DNA from: Candidatus Eisenbacteria bacterium RBG_16_71_46
GTDB taxonomy: Bacteria > Eisenbacteria > RBG-16-71-46
Length of the DNA: 58,543 nucleotides
Reading direction: 5' to 3'
Assembly: GCA_001780165.1 (NCBI GenBank)
Contig: MFFQ01000013.1
Span: forward strand, 1-58,543
Below are positions 36,516 through 44,683 of this stretch, piece by piece (the first letter of the stretch is position 1; each line of letters opens with the position of its first letter). The position numbers were made by a program, and so were the translations under genes. Below the pieces are notes generated by a model, which saw nothing but the letters and a program-made list of their open reading frames with translations, did no database searches and had not been told where the DNA came from.

Positions 36516-37350
36516 GCGCCGCGGCGAATATCCGCTCGAGCGCTGGGCGCGCACGGTGGGGGAGGCCTGGGAAGAGCGGCTTCCGCTCGAGGACGCCGCC
36601 GTGCGCGGCGCGGTGGAAGGCGCGGTGGCCGCCCTCGATGCCGGCGACCTGAGGGTGGCCGAGAAGCGAGACGGCGAATGGGTCACGCACGGCTGGCTGC
36701 AGCAGGCGCTGTCGCTGTTCTTCCGCCTGCGGGTCTCGCAGACCATGGAGGTGGGGCCGTTCGAGTTCCACGACAAGATCCCGCTCAAGCGCGGCCTGGC
36801 GGGCGCCGGGGTGCGCGTCGTGCCGCCGGGGGTCGCGCGCTACGGCAGCTTCCTCGAGCCCGGCGTGATCCTGATGCCGGGCTACGTCAACGTCGGCGCG
36901 CGGGTGGGCGCGGGCACGCTGGTGGACACCTGGGCGACGGTGGGCTCCTGCGCCCAGATCGGCAGGGGCGTGCACCTCTCGGGCGGCGTGGGGATCGGCG
37001 GCGTGCTCGAGCCGCCGCAGAGCCGGCCGGTGATCGTCGAGGACGACTGCTTCGTCGGCTCGCGCGCGATCGTCGTCGAAGGGGTGTTGGTCGAGCAGGG
37101 CGCGGTGCTCGGCGCGGGCGTGGTGCTCACCGCCTCCACCCCGATCGTGGACGTCACCGGTTCCGAGCCGCTCACGACGCGCGGGCGCGTGCCCCCGCGC
37201 GCGGTGGTGATCCCGGGCACCCAGCCGCGGCGCTTCCCGGCCGGCGAGTTCGGCACGCCGTGCGCGCTCATCATCGGCCGGCGCAGCGCCTCCACCGATC
37301 TCAAGACCTCGCTCAATCAGGTGCTGAGGGAGTTCGGCGTACCGGTGTAG
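36508..37350 (+). CDS. dapD: Tetrahydrodipicolinate N-succinyltransferase
   Basis: DapD adds succinate to the cyclic lysine precursor, committing it to the succinylase branch. The 280-residue protein has an N-terminal helical part, then EFHDKIPLKR, and then the left-handed beta-helix hexapeptide repeats (GVILMPGYVNVGARVGAG, split at 18 residues). LVDTWATVGSCAQIG and GIGGVLEPPQSRPVIVEDD follow, the last being the conserved coenzyme A/substrate segment. A typical end is LKTSLNQVLREF. With dapE and dapC this completes three consecutive pathway steps in one operon, so the cell wall is expected to contain diaminopimelate. The start is GTG, overlapping dapC by 8 bp. Confidence 0.96.
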   Translation: MSERRGEYPLERWARTVGEAWEERLPLEDAAVRGAVEGAVAALDAGDLRVAEKRDGEWVTHGWLQQALSLFFRLRVSQTMEVGPFEFHDKIPLKRGLAGAGVRVVPPGVARYGSFLEPGVILMPGYVNVGARVGAGTLVDTWATVGSCAQIGRGVHLSGGVGIGGVLEPPQSRPVIVEDDCFVGSRAIVVEGVLVEQGAVLGAGVVLTASTPIVDVTGSEPLTTRGRVPPRAVVIPGTQPRRFPAGEFGTPCALIIGRRSASTDLKTSLNQVLREFGVPV

Positions 37351-37363
37351 GCTGGCGAGCGCC

Positions 37364-39775
37364 GTGAAGAGAGGTCGCCAGAAGCGCCGCGCGCCGATGC
37401 GAACGCCGTGGCAGGCGCCCCCGCCCGCGTGGCGGGCGGGGGCCGGGGAGCGTGCCGCGCTGGCGGCGCTGGCGCTGGCGTGGGCGCTGCTGTTCGCGCC
37501 GCAACTGGTCGGCGGAGGGGTCTTCGTCCTCGGCGACGCCGGCGCGTACCGCCCGTTCGCCGAGTTCTCTCGGGCGCACTGGCGCGCGACCCACGAGCGG
37601 GCGCTGTGGAACCCCTACGTCTTCTGCGGCCTCCCCTCCGCGGTGAGCCTCGCCGACGCGCGCCCGCAGTACCTGCCCGACGCGGCCCTGGACGCGCTCG
37701 ATGCGCTGACCGGTCTGCCCGGATGGCCGCCGCTGGCGCTGCCCCTGTTCGCCCACCTCGCGGGTATGCTGTGCGTGGCGTGGCTGGCGCGCGGGCTGTG
37801 GCGCGCGGGGCCGGCCGGGATGACGGCCGCGGGGCTGGCGTGGGGCCTCATGCCGAATGTGTTGGCGCCGTTCGCCTACGGGCACGACGCGCAGGTGGTG
37901 GCCGCCTCGCTGATGCCGGCGGTGCTGCTGGCGGTGCACGCGATGGTGGCGGCGCCGGCGCTCCGGGCCGCGGCGGGCCCCGGCCTGGCGCTGGCGCTGG
38001 CACTCGGGCTCCAGCTCCTGGCCGGGCATCCGCAGATCACGGTGTACTCGACGATGCTCGCCCTGGCGTTCGCGCTCGAGCGCGAACGCCGCTACCGCCG
38101 ACCGGCGCGGTTGCTGGCCGTCGCGGGCGGGATGCTGCTCGGCGGGGCGATGGCGATGGCGGTGTGGTGGCCCGCCCTGCTCTACGGGCGCGCGTCCAGT
38201 CGGGGTGGCGCCGGGGGCGTGGGCCTGGAGGAGGTCGCGCGGTACAGCCTGGCGCTGCGCGATCTCGCGACGCTGGCGTGGCCGAAGGCGGTGGGCGGCG
38301 GGGGCCCCCGCTACTGGGGAGGCCTGGTCGAGACCGAGTACCCGCAGTTCCTCGGTCTCGCCGCGATCGCGCTGGCGTTGCTGGGGTGGCCGCGCCGTGG
38401 CGCGGCCGGGCGCGCGGCGGCCCGCTTCTGGGCGCTGGCCGCCGGCGTGGCGGTCCTGCTCGCCCTCGGGTCGCGACTCGGACCCGCCTATGCGCTCCTG
38501 CAGCGCGCGATCCCCTTCTGGTCCACATTCCGCGTCGCGGTCATGTCGCTCTACGTCGCCCAGCTGGCGTTGGCGCTGCTCGCGGCACTCGGCGTCGAAC
38601 GCGCGCTGGCCGCGCCACTCGAGCCGGCGCGCGGCCGCCGCGGGGCGGCATTGGTGCTCGTCGCCGGCGCGTTGCTCGCGCTCGGGGCGGCGCTGGCGCT
38701 CGGCCCGCTGGCGGGAGCCTACGCGGCGCTCGCGCGGCAGGCGCGGCCCAGCATGGCCGCCGACGTCGCGCTCGCCGCCGCCCGGGCGGCGGGCGCCGAC
38801 CTCGTGCTGCGCGCGGTGATCGCCGCCGGGGTGGCGGCGGCGCTGGTTCTCGCCTCGCGTGCGCGACGCCGCGTCGCGGCCGGAATGCTCGTGGCCGCGA
38901 TCGCCCTGGACCTGGGACTCGTCGGCGTGCCCTACCTCCACCAGGCCGCGGGTCCGCCCTCGCGCCTCGTCCCGCGGCCCTCGCCGCTCGCCCGCGCCGG
39001 GGCGGACGACACGCTCGGCCGGGTGATGGCCCTGCGCGGGAGCGAGCTGTTTTCGAACGACTGGGTGACGTGGCGGGTGCGGGCTCTCGCCGGCAACCAT
39101 GGCAGCCCGCCGCGCCCGATGGCGGAGCTGCTCCATACGGGACTGCCGCGCCGCGCGGCGCTGATCCGCGCGTTCGCGGTCCACCACATCGGCGCCGGCG
39201 CCGGCGCGATGGACACCACCCTGTACGAGGCCGTCGTGCGCGGCGGGCGCGAGTGGCCGGTGTGGCGCGTGCGGGGAGCGCTGCCGCGGGCCTACCCGGC
39301 GGCGCAGGTCCTCGCGCTGGAGGACGGAGACGCGGCGCGCGCGATGCGCTCGGCCGCGTTCGCGCCCGAGCAGGTGGCGATCACCGACGATCCCGCGGCG
39401 TCGGGCGTCTACCCGGGCTCGGCGGCGTGCCGCCTGCGCTGGGTCGAGGACGCCCCCGATCGCCTGGTACTCGAGACCGAGGCGGCGGATCGGGCGTTCG
39501 TGGTGGTGGCGGATGCGTTCTTCCCCGGCTGGCACGCGACGGTGGACGGCGAGCGCGTGGCGATCCATCGCGTGGACCTGGCGCTGCGCGGCGTCGCCGT
39601 GCCGGCCGGACGTCACCGGCTGGAAATGCGCTACGTTGCCGAAGGCTGGCCGCTCGGCGTGGCGGTGACGCGCCTCGCGCTGGCGCTGTGGATCGCGCTC
39701 GCGGGCATGTGGGTGATCCGCGCGCTGCGCGGGGCGCCCGCGGCCGCCCCGCCCGCCCGCCGACTGCGCGCTTGA
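37364..39775 (+). CDS. YfhO-family polytopic membrane protein
   Basis: This is an 803-residue integral membrane protein with about 12-14 helices up to residue ~530, then a soluble extracytoplasmic C-terminal domain and one last helix. Characteristic features are the early FVLGDAGAYRPFAEFSR loop with acidic residues, WNPYVFCGLP, ALGLQLLAGHPQIT and the late VVADAFFPGWHATVDGE block that marks YfhO proteins. In Gram-positives YfhO takes part in teichoic-acid glycosylation, and the family is GT-C-like. A glycan role here is likely but inferred. GTG is the start, 13 bp after dapD, and a TAGGCT overlapping the dapD stop could give a private short-leader promoter. The -35 of the next gene's promoter lies in its stop region. 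Confidence 0.87.
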   Translation: MKRGRQKRRAPMRTPWQAPPPAWRAGAGERAALAALALAWALLFAPQLVGGGVFVLGDAGAYRPFAEFSRAHWRATHERALWNPYVFCGLPSAVSLADARPQYLPDAALDALDALTGLPGWPPLALPLFAHLAGMLCVAWLARGLWRAGPAGMTAAGLAWGLMPNVLAPFAYGHDAQVVAASLMPAVLLAVHAMVAAPALRAAAGPGLALALALGLQLLAGHPQITVYSTMLALAFALERERRYRRPARLLAVAGGMLLGGAMAMAVWWPALLYGRASSRGGAGGVGLEEVARYSLALRDLATLAWPKAVGGGGPRYWGGLVETEYPQFLGLAAIALALLGWPRRGAAGRAAARFWALAAGVAVLLALGSRLGPAYALLQRAIPFWSTFRVAVMSLYVAQLALALLAALGVERALAAPLEPARGRRGAALVLVAGALLALGAALALGPLAGAYAALARQARPSMAADVALAAARAAGADLVLRAVIAAGVAAALVLASRARRRVAAGMLVAAIALDLGLVGVPYLHQAAGPPSRLVPRPSPLARAGADDTLGRVMALRGSELFSNDWVTWRVRALAGNHGSPPRPMAELLHTGLPRRAALIRAFAVHHIGAGAGAMDTTLYEAVVRGGREWPVWRVRGALPRAYPAAQVLALEDGDAARAMRSAAFAPEQVAITDDPAASGVYPGSAACRLRWVEDAPDRLVLETEAADRAFVVVADAFFPGWHATVDGERVAIHRVDLALRGVAVPAGRHRLEMRYVAEGWPLGVAVTRLALALWIALAGMWVIRALRGAPAAAPPARRLRA

Positions 39776-39800
39776 CCATGCGCGGGCGCCTTCCTACAGT
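39772..39800 (+). promoter_or_regulatory. Promoter for the small lipoprotein gene
   Basis: TTGACC and TACAGT are separated by exactly 17 bp, a near-consensus housekeeping promoter. The -35 overlaps the stop codon of the YfhO-family gene. Confidence 0.7.
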
Positions 39801-39858
39801 GCCGGCGCGGCGTCCGCGATCCCCGCGCCCGCGCCGCCTCCGCCATTGCGGGAGCCAC

Positions 39859-40398
39859 ATGGCCTTGGTTCGAGACAGTCGCCCGCGCCTCGAGAGGCGC
39901 ACCTCGCGGGGGCGCTCCGCGTGGGGCGCGCTGGTCCTCGCGCTCGTCGTTCTGGTTCCCGGCGCCTGCCAGCCGCGGCGCGAATCGCCGCCGCCCGCGG
40001 CGACGCCCGGCCGTGCGGCCGAGGAGCGCGTGCCGCGCGAGCCGGACGCGCTCGACGCCGCGATGCTCGGCGCCTTCCAGAACGGACATCCGCGGGTGCG
40101 GGACGTGGAGCTGATGGAGATCCTCGCCCGCCCGTCCGCGCCGCCGGGATCGGGCTTCGCCGTGCTCGCCAGCAGCTGGGAGGCGCCGGCGGCCGGCGAC
40201 ACCGCGGGGCGCACGCTGATCGGCGTGTTCGAGGTGGACGCCGAGCTCGCCCGCGTCCTGCGGGTATTCGACGTCTTCCCGCGGCCGGCTGACTCGGTCA
40301 CGGTGCGCTTCGAGGCCCACAGCGCCGAGACGCTGAGGGTGGTGATGGAGACCGCGGGCGGGGCGCCGCGGCGACGCGCGTTTCTGTGGCCGCAGTGA
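39859..40398 (+). CDS. Putative lipoprotein of unknown function
   Basis: This 179-residue exported protein starts from an ATG with GGGAG close upstream. A basic N-terminus, hydrophobic core and lipobox LVPGAC put the lipidated cysteine at about residue 37. The mature part begins with a Pro/Arg-rich linker and continues as a mixed alpha/beta domain (GFAVLASSWEAPAAGD, LIGVFEVDAELARVLRVFD). No family is recognised. It has its own promoter and precedes, but is not part of, the folate operon. Confidence 0.7.
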   Translation: MALVRDSRPRLERRTSRGRSAWGALVLALVVLVPGACQPRRESPPPAATPGRAAEERVPREPDALDAAMLGAFQNGHPRVRDVELMEILARPSAPPGSGFAVLASSWEAPAAGDTAGRTLIGVFEVDAELARVLRVFDVFPRPADSVTVRFEAHSAETLRVVMETAGGAPRRRAFLWPQ

Positions 40399-40412
40399 CC
40401 GGGCGGGTGCAC

Positions 40413-40441
40413 TTGACCACCACCGGGCGCGCTCCTAAACT
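40413..40441 (+). promoter_or_regulatory. Promoter of the folB-to-tatA operon
   Basis: TTGACC and TAAACT are separated by exactly 17 bp, 63 bp before folB. This is the best promoter in the window. The following genes to 45986 run without comparable sites. Confidence 0.72.
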
Positions 40442-40504
40442 CGCTGCGGGTTAGGCGGTCGGCCCGACCGGGTCGCCCGCCTTTCGCCCATCGGAGGTCG
40501 GCAC

Positions 40505-40864
40505 GTGGCGGTCGTTCGTCTCGAGGGTCTGTCGGTGTTCGGGCACCACGGCGCCCGCCCCTATGAAAAAGAGGCCGGCCAGCGGCTCGAGGTGGACCTC
40601 GAGCTGGACCCGGTGGACGATCGCGCGGAGCGCAGCGACCGGCTCGGTGACGCGGTGGACTACGACCGCCTCTACCAGACCGTGCGCGAGGTCGTGGAGA
40701 GCAAGAGCTTCCACCTGCTCGAAGCGCTCGCGGCGGCGACCGCGGAGGCGATCATCGAGCGGTTCGCGGTGCGGCGCGTGAGGGTGCGGATCTCGAAGCA
40801 GAACCTGGGCTGGACCACCGGGGGCCGCGCGATCATCGAGGTCGTGCGGGAGAAGCGCGCATGA
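40505..40864 (+). CDS. folB: Dihydroneopterin aldolase
   Basis: FolB splits dihydroneopterin to hydroxymethyl-dihydropterin in folate synthesis. The 119-residue protein has GLSVFGHHGARPYEKE with the conserved substrate-side residues, VDYDRLYQTVREVV, FHLLEALAAATAEAI (catalytic Glu region) and VRISKQNLGW (the catalytic lysine position). The start is GTG with GGAGGT 6 bp upstream. It is the first gene of a long operon and overlaps folK by 4 bp. The pair catalyses consecutive steps. Confidence 0.95.
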   Translation: MAVVRLEGLSVFGHHGARPYEKEAGQRLEVDLELDPVDDRAERSDRLGDAVDYDRLYQTVREVVESKSFHLLEALAAATAEAIIERFAVRRVRVRISKQNLGWTTGGRAIIEVVREKRA

Positions 40865-41355
40865 AGGCGTTCATCGGCCTGGGCTCGAATCTCGGCGACC
40901 GGGAAGCCATGATCCGGATGGCGCTCGACGACCTCGCGCGACTGCCCTCGACCCGCCTGGTGCGCGCCTCGTCGCTCTACGACACCGAGGCGGTGGGGGA
41001 CGCCGAGCAGCCCAACTTCCTCAACGCCGTGGCGCAGATCGACACCGAGCTCACCGCCCGGCAACTGTTGTGGAACCTGCAACTGGTCGAGAAGCGCCTG
41101 GGGCGCGTGCGCGCCCAGCGCTGGGGTCCGCGCACCATCGACCTCGATCTGCTGATCTACGGCAACCTGGTGGTGGAAGAGCCCGACCTGCGCGTGCCGC
41201 ACCCCGAGCTCGCCCGGCGCTCGTTCGTGCTCGTGCCGCTGGTGGAGCTCGACCCCCTGCTCACCCACCCGGTGACCGGGGAAACCCTCGTCAGTCTGCT
41301 GTCGAGCCTCAAGACCCGACCGCCGACGAAGTGCGGAAACCGCCTCTGGAATTAG
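40861..41355 (+). CDS. folK: Hydroxymethyl-dihydropterin pyrophosphokinase
   Basis: FolK pyrophosphorylates the FolB product from ATP. The 164-residue protein has FIGLGSNLGDRE at the N-terminus, FLNAVAQIDTEL, and then the catalytic/metal block RWGPRTIDLDLLIYG and RVPHPELARRSFVLVPL, all diagnostic. Its last ~20 residues (TRPPTKCGNRLWN) depart from the family and may be unstructured. It follows folB with a 4-bp overlap and is followed 1 bp later by the deoxynucleoside kinase gene, an order also seen in other diderm phyla. Confidence 0.96.
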   Translation: MKAFIGLGSNLGDREAMIRMALDDLARLPSTRLVRASSLYDTEAVGDAEQPNFLNAVAQIDTELTARQLLWNLQLVEKRLGRVRAQRWGPRTIDLDLLIYGNLVVEEPDLRVPHPELARRSFVLVPLVELDPLLTHPVTGETLVSLLSSLKTRPPTKCGNRLWN

Positions 41356-41356
41356 G

Positions 41357-42007
41357 ATGGCGGAAAACCGCTACGTCGTCGTCGAGGGAGTGATCGGTGT
41401 CGGGAAGACCAGCCTGGCGCGCATGCTGGCCGAGCGGTTCCAAGCCCGGCTCGTGCTCGAGGAGGTCGAGGAGAATCCGTTCCTCAAGGATTTCTACCGC
41501 GACCGTGCGCGCTATGCGTTCCAGACCCAGATGCACTTCCTGTTCAGCCGCTACCAGCAGCAGCGCTCGCTGCGTCAGCTGGAATTGTTCAGCGAGCGCA
41601 TGGTCTCCGACTACCTGTTCCAGAAGGACCGCATCTTCGCCAACCTCAACCTGTCCGAGCGCGAGCTGGCGCTCTACGATCGACTGGTCGGTTGGCTCGA
41701 GCTGGACGTGATGAAGCCCGACGTCGTGGTCTACCTTCAGGCCAGCCCCGACACCCTGATGGAGCGCATCACCCGCCGCGGGCGACCCTACGAGCGCGAC
41801 ATGGCGCGCGACTATATCCGCGAGCTGAACGAGGCCTACAACCACTTCTTCTTCCACTACACCCACGCGCCGCTGCTGGTCGTCAACACCAACGCCATTG
41901 ATTTCGTGAAGAACGCGGAGGACTTCGAGGACCTCCTCACCCGCATCGTCTCGCATCGGCAGGGCACCGTGTACTACGCGCCCATCGAACGGGGGCAGAC
42001 GTCATGA
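41357..42007 (+). CDS. Deoxynucleoside kinase (dGK/dAK type)
   Basis: This enzyme phosphorylates salvaged deoxyribonucleosides using ATP. The 216-residue protein has the P-loop GVIGVGKTS at residues 11-19, EEVEENPFLKDFY (substrate base side), FSERMVSDYLFQKD (ERS-like motif) and the arginine-rich lid RRGRPYERD, followed by VVNTNAIDF. The pattern fits the Bacillus dGK/dAK group, while exact base preference cannot be read. Position directly after folK is conserved in several FCB-like lineages. It overlaps panB by 4 bp. Confidence 0.9.
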   Translation: MAENRYVVVEGVIGVGKTSLARMLAERFQARLVLEEVEENPFLKDFYRDRARYAFQTQMHFLFSRYQQQRSLRQLELFSERMVSDYLFQKDRIFANLNLSERELALYDRLVGWLELDVMKPDVVVYLQASPDTLMERITRRGRPYERDMARDYIRELNEAYNHFFFHYTHAPLLVVNTNAIDFVKNAEDFEDLLTRIVSHRQGTVYYAPIERGQTS

Positions 42008-42840
42008 GCAGCGATTCCGCAGTGGGGGCCGGCCGGACGCCGCGGGCCAAGCTGACGGCGCCGATGATCGTGGAGATGAAGCGCCGTGGGGAGCCGGTCG
42101 CGGTGGTCACCGCGTACGACTTCCCGACCGCGCGGCTGGCCGACCAGGCCGGGGCGGAGATCCTGCTGGTGGGCGACAGCGTCGGCACGGTCCTGCTCGG
42201 CTACGACAGCACGCTGCCGGTGTCGATGGCGGACATCCTCCACCACACCCGTGCCGTCACCCGGGCACGCACCTCGGCGCTGGTCGTGGCCGACATGCCC
42301 TTCATGTCCTACCAGGTGAGCGTCGAGCAGGCGGTCGAAAACGCCGGCCGGCTGATCCAGGAGGGCGGCGCGGACGCGGTCAAGCTCGAGGGCGGCGAAC
42401 GCGTGGCGGCGGCGGTGCGTCGCATGGTCGAGATCGGCATCCCGGTGATGGGTCACCTCGGGCTCACGCCCCAGTCGGTGCTCGCGATGGGCGGCTACCG
42501 GGTGCAGGCCCGGGGCGAGGCCGACCAGGAGCGGCTGCTCAAGGAGGCGAAGCTGCTGGAGGAGTGCGGCTGCTTCAGCATCGTGCTCGAGAGCATCCCG
42601 GCGCGACTCGGCAGCGAGGTGTCCCGGGCGCTGCACGTGCCCACGATCGGGATCGGCGCCGGCGTGGGCTGCGACGGCCAGGTGCTCGTGAGCAACGACC
42701 TGCTCGGGCTCTACCACGGGCGCACCGCGAAGTTCGTGCGCCGCTACGCCGAGCTGGGGGACATGGTGCGCGGCGCCTTCGAGCGCTACGTGGCCGACGT
42801 CAAGGCCCGCCGCTTCCCCGGCGATGCGGAGTCGTATTGA
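42004..42840 (+). CDS. panB: 3-Methyl-2-oxobutanoate hydroxymethyltransferase
   Basis: PanB makes ketopantoate from 2-oxoisovalerate and methylene-tetrahydrofolate, linking the folate genes upstream to pantothenate. The 278-residue protein has VVTAYDFPTARLADQAG, the metal motif LVGDSVGTVLLGY, ADMPFMSYQ, VKLEGG and GHLGLTPQSV. LESIPARLGSEVS and TIGIGAGVGCDGQVLV follow. A 25-residue polar start precedes the core. Its TGA overlaps the TTG start of panC. Confidence 0.96.
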   Translation: MSSDSAVGAGRTPRAKLTAPMIVEMKRRGEPVAVVTAYDFPTARLADQAGAEILLVGDSVGTVLLGYDSTLPVSMADILHHTRAVTRARTSALVVADMPFMSYQVSVEQAVENAGRLIQEGGADAVKLEGGERVAAAVRRMVEIGIPVMGHLGLTPQSVLAMGGYRVQARGEADQERLLKEAKLLEECGCFSIVLESIPARLGSEVSRALHVPTIGIGAGVGCDGQVLVSNDLLGLYHGRTAKFVRRYAELGDMVRGAFERYVADVKARRFPGDAESY

Positions 42841-43742
42841 CCGCCCGTCCCGCGCCCGACGCCGGACGCGAGGCCTCCTGGCCCCGGCACCGCATGCGCC
42901 GCGAGCGCGAGATCGCGATCGTCCGGAGAGTCGTCGGCGGATGGAAGCGGCTCGGGCACCGCGTGGCGTTCGTCCCGACGATGGGAGCGATCCACGAGGG
43001 CCACCTCGGTCTCGTTCGCCGCGCGCGCGCGAGCGCCGAGCGCGTCGTGGCGAGCATCTTCGTGAACCCGCTCCAGTTCGGCCCTCAGGAGGACTACAAG
43101 CGTTACCCGCGCCCGCGCGCGCGCGACCACGCGCTGCTCGCTGGAGCCGGCGTCGATCTGCTGTGGGAGCCGCGGGCGCAGGACCTCTATCCGCCGGGGG
43201 AGTGCACCCGCGTGCGCGTGACCGGGCTGGGCGACGTGCTCGAGGGTGGCTCGCGCCCTGGGCACTTCGAGGGTGTGGCGACCGTGGTGCTCAAGCTGCT
43301 CCACGTCGTCGAGCCGCACCTCCTGTGGATGGGTCAGAAGGACGCCCAGCAGGCGCGGCTGGTCGAGCAGATGTGCCGCGACCTCCACCTGCCCGTGACC
43401 GTGCGCCGCGGCGCCACGGTGCGCGAGCCCGGCGGACTCGCCTGCTCGTCGCGCAATCTCTACCTCGATCTCGCGCAGCGCGCCCAGGCGGTCGGGCTGT
43501 CGCGCGGTCTCGCCTCGGCGTTGCGGGCGCTGCGCGACGGCGAGCGCTCCGCCGCCCGGATCATCGGCGTCGTGCGCCGGGTATGGCGCGAGTACCCGGA
43601 CCTCGTGCCCGACTACGTTTCAGTGGTCGACGCCCACACGTTCCAGCCGGTGCGGCGGGTCCAGAGCCGCGTGCTCGTCGCGGTCGCGGCTCGGGTGGGG
43701 AAGACCCGCCTCATCGACAACTTAGAATGGGGGCCGCCGTGA
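42837..43742 (+). CDS. panC: Pantothenate synthetase
   Basis: PanC condenses pantoate and beta-alanine with ATP. The 301-residue protein shows FVPTMGAIHEGH (adenylate-binding HIGH-like), ASIFVNPLQFGPQEDYKRYPR, LEGGSRPGHFEGVATVVLKL, MGQKDAQQARLV (usually FGEKDYQQ) and VREPGGLACSSRNLYL. I chose the TTG at 42837, which overlaps the panB stop and has GGAG 5 bp upstream. An ATG at 42894 would also keep the catalytic core but lacks a ribosome site. No panD is adjacent. Its TGA overlaps the next gene's GTG. Confidence 0.95.
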   Translation: MTARPAPDAGREASWPRHRMRREREIAIVRRVVGGWKRLGHRVAFVPTMGAIHEGHLGLVRRARASAERVVASIFVNPLQFGPQEDYKRYPRPRARDHALLAGAGVDLLWEPRAQDLYPPGECTRVRVTGLGDVLEGGSRPGHFEGVATVVLKLLHVVEPHLLWMGQKDAQQARLVEQMCRDLHLPVTVRRGATVREPGGLACSSRNLYLDLAQRAQAVGLSRGLASALRALRDGERSAARIIGVVRRVWREYPDLVPDYVSVVDAHTFQPVRRVQSRVLVAVAARVGKTRLIDNLEWGPP

Positions 43743-44518
43743 CCCGGATGCGCCACCCCGACTGCGCGGCGCTGGTGCTGGCGGCCGGCCAGGGGACGCG
43801 CATGCGAAGCGACCTGCCAAAGGTGCTGCACCCGATGGCAGGCATCCCGCTGCTCGGGCACGTGCTCTCGACCCTCGACACGCTCGGCGTGGGGCGGGTG
43901 CTGGTGGTCGTCGGGCATCAGCGCGATCGGGTGCGCTCGGCCTTCGCCGAGGCCGGGGTGGAGTGGGTCGTGCAGGCCGAGCAGTGCGGCACCGGGCACG
44001 CGGTGCGGATGGCCGCTCCCGCGCTCGATGGATTTCAGGGCACGCTGCTCGTGGTGTGCGGTGACACGCCGCTGCTGCGGGCCGAGACCCTCCACGAGCT
44101 CCTCCTCGAACACCGCGACTCGGGGGCGGGGGTCACCGTGCTGTCGATGAGGCTGCCGGATCCAGGCGGCTATGGCCGCGTCGTGCGCGATGCGCAGGGC
44201 GATATCGAGGCGATCGTCGAGGAACGGGACGCCAGCGCCACCCAGCGCGGCATCGACGAGGTCAACTCCGGGATCTACGCGTTCCGCTACGGGGTGCTCG
44301 CCGACGCGCTGCCCACGCTCGGCGCCCGGAATGCCCAGCGCGAATACTACCTGACCGACACCGTCGCCCTGCTCCGGGGCCGCGGGCACCGCACGGCGGT
44401 GGTCTGCGCGGCGGACTTCCGCGAGCTGCTCGGAATCAACACCGTCGAGCAGCTCGCGGAGGCCGAACGCTTCTACCACGAGCTGCGCTCCGGCGCGCCG
44501 CGCGGTACGGAGCACTAG
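43739..44518 (+). CDS. glmU: GlmU-type N-acetylglucosamine-1-phosphate uridylyltransferase domain alone
   Basis: The product is 259 residues and covers only the nucleotidyltransferase half of bifunctional GlmU: ALVLAAGQGTRMRSDLPKVLHPMAG (quoted parts ALVLAAGQGTRM and LPKVLHP), QAEQCGTGHAV, VVCGDTPLL, EVNSGIYAF and NAQREYYLTD. The left-handed beta-helix acetyltransferase domain found in ~450-residue GlmU is absent, and no remnant follows in any frame. The last four codons and the TAG stop (GTEH-stop) are a copy of the terminal 16 bp of the adjoining repeat element, so the element supplies the stop codon. Either the enzyme is naturally split or the gene was cut by insertion. The dense operon context suggests a stable state. 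Confidence 0.88.
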   Translation: MTRMRHPDCAALVLAAGQGTRMRSDLPKVLHPMAGIPLLGHVLSTLDTLGVGRVLVVVGHQRDRVRSAFAEAGVEWVVQAEQCGTGHAVRMAAPALDGFQGTLLVVCGDTPLLRAETLHELLLEHRDSGAGVTVLSMRLPDPGGYGRVVRDAQGDIEAIVEERDASATQRGIDEVNSGIYAFRYGVLADALPTLGARNAQREYYLTDTVALLRGRGHRTAVVCAADFRELLGINTVEQLAEAERFYHELRSGAPRGTEH

Positions 44519-44682
44519 TGTTCCGCACCGGAAGTCGTGTGCGCGTCCCCGCGGAGGCATCGCGGTCGCCCGCAAGGCGCGACGACGACGTCGTGTCTGA
44601 GGATACGTCGAGGAGGAGCAACGCAGCGGGCGACCGTGAGCACCCGCGCGGCGGGTGCATGACTTCCGGTACGGAGCACTAG
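44515..44682. repeat. 168-bp CTAG-bounded intercistronic palindrome (family 1, copy B)
   Basis: It has the same total length, CTAG edges and central AAGGCGCGACGACGA / CGTCGAGGAGGAGCAACGC as the copy at 5149-5316. The outer arms (CTAGTGTTCCGCACCGGAAG against CTTCCGGTACGGAGCACTAG) pair with G-T wobbles. The inner arms CGGTCGCCCGC and GCGGGCGACCG are unrelated to those of copy A but again fully complementary. It contains the upstream TAG stop codon and the GGAG ribosome site of the downstream HIT gene. Confidence 0.92.
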
Positions 44683-44683
44683 C

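Noticed and set aside
43739-44683. GlmU shortened by a frameshift or sequencing error
   Set aside because: No beta-helix hexapeptide repeats appear in any frame downstream. The next gene starts directly after the element, so there is no hidden second half.
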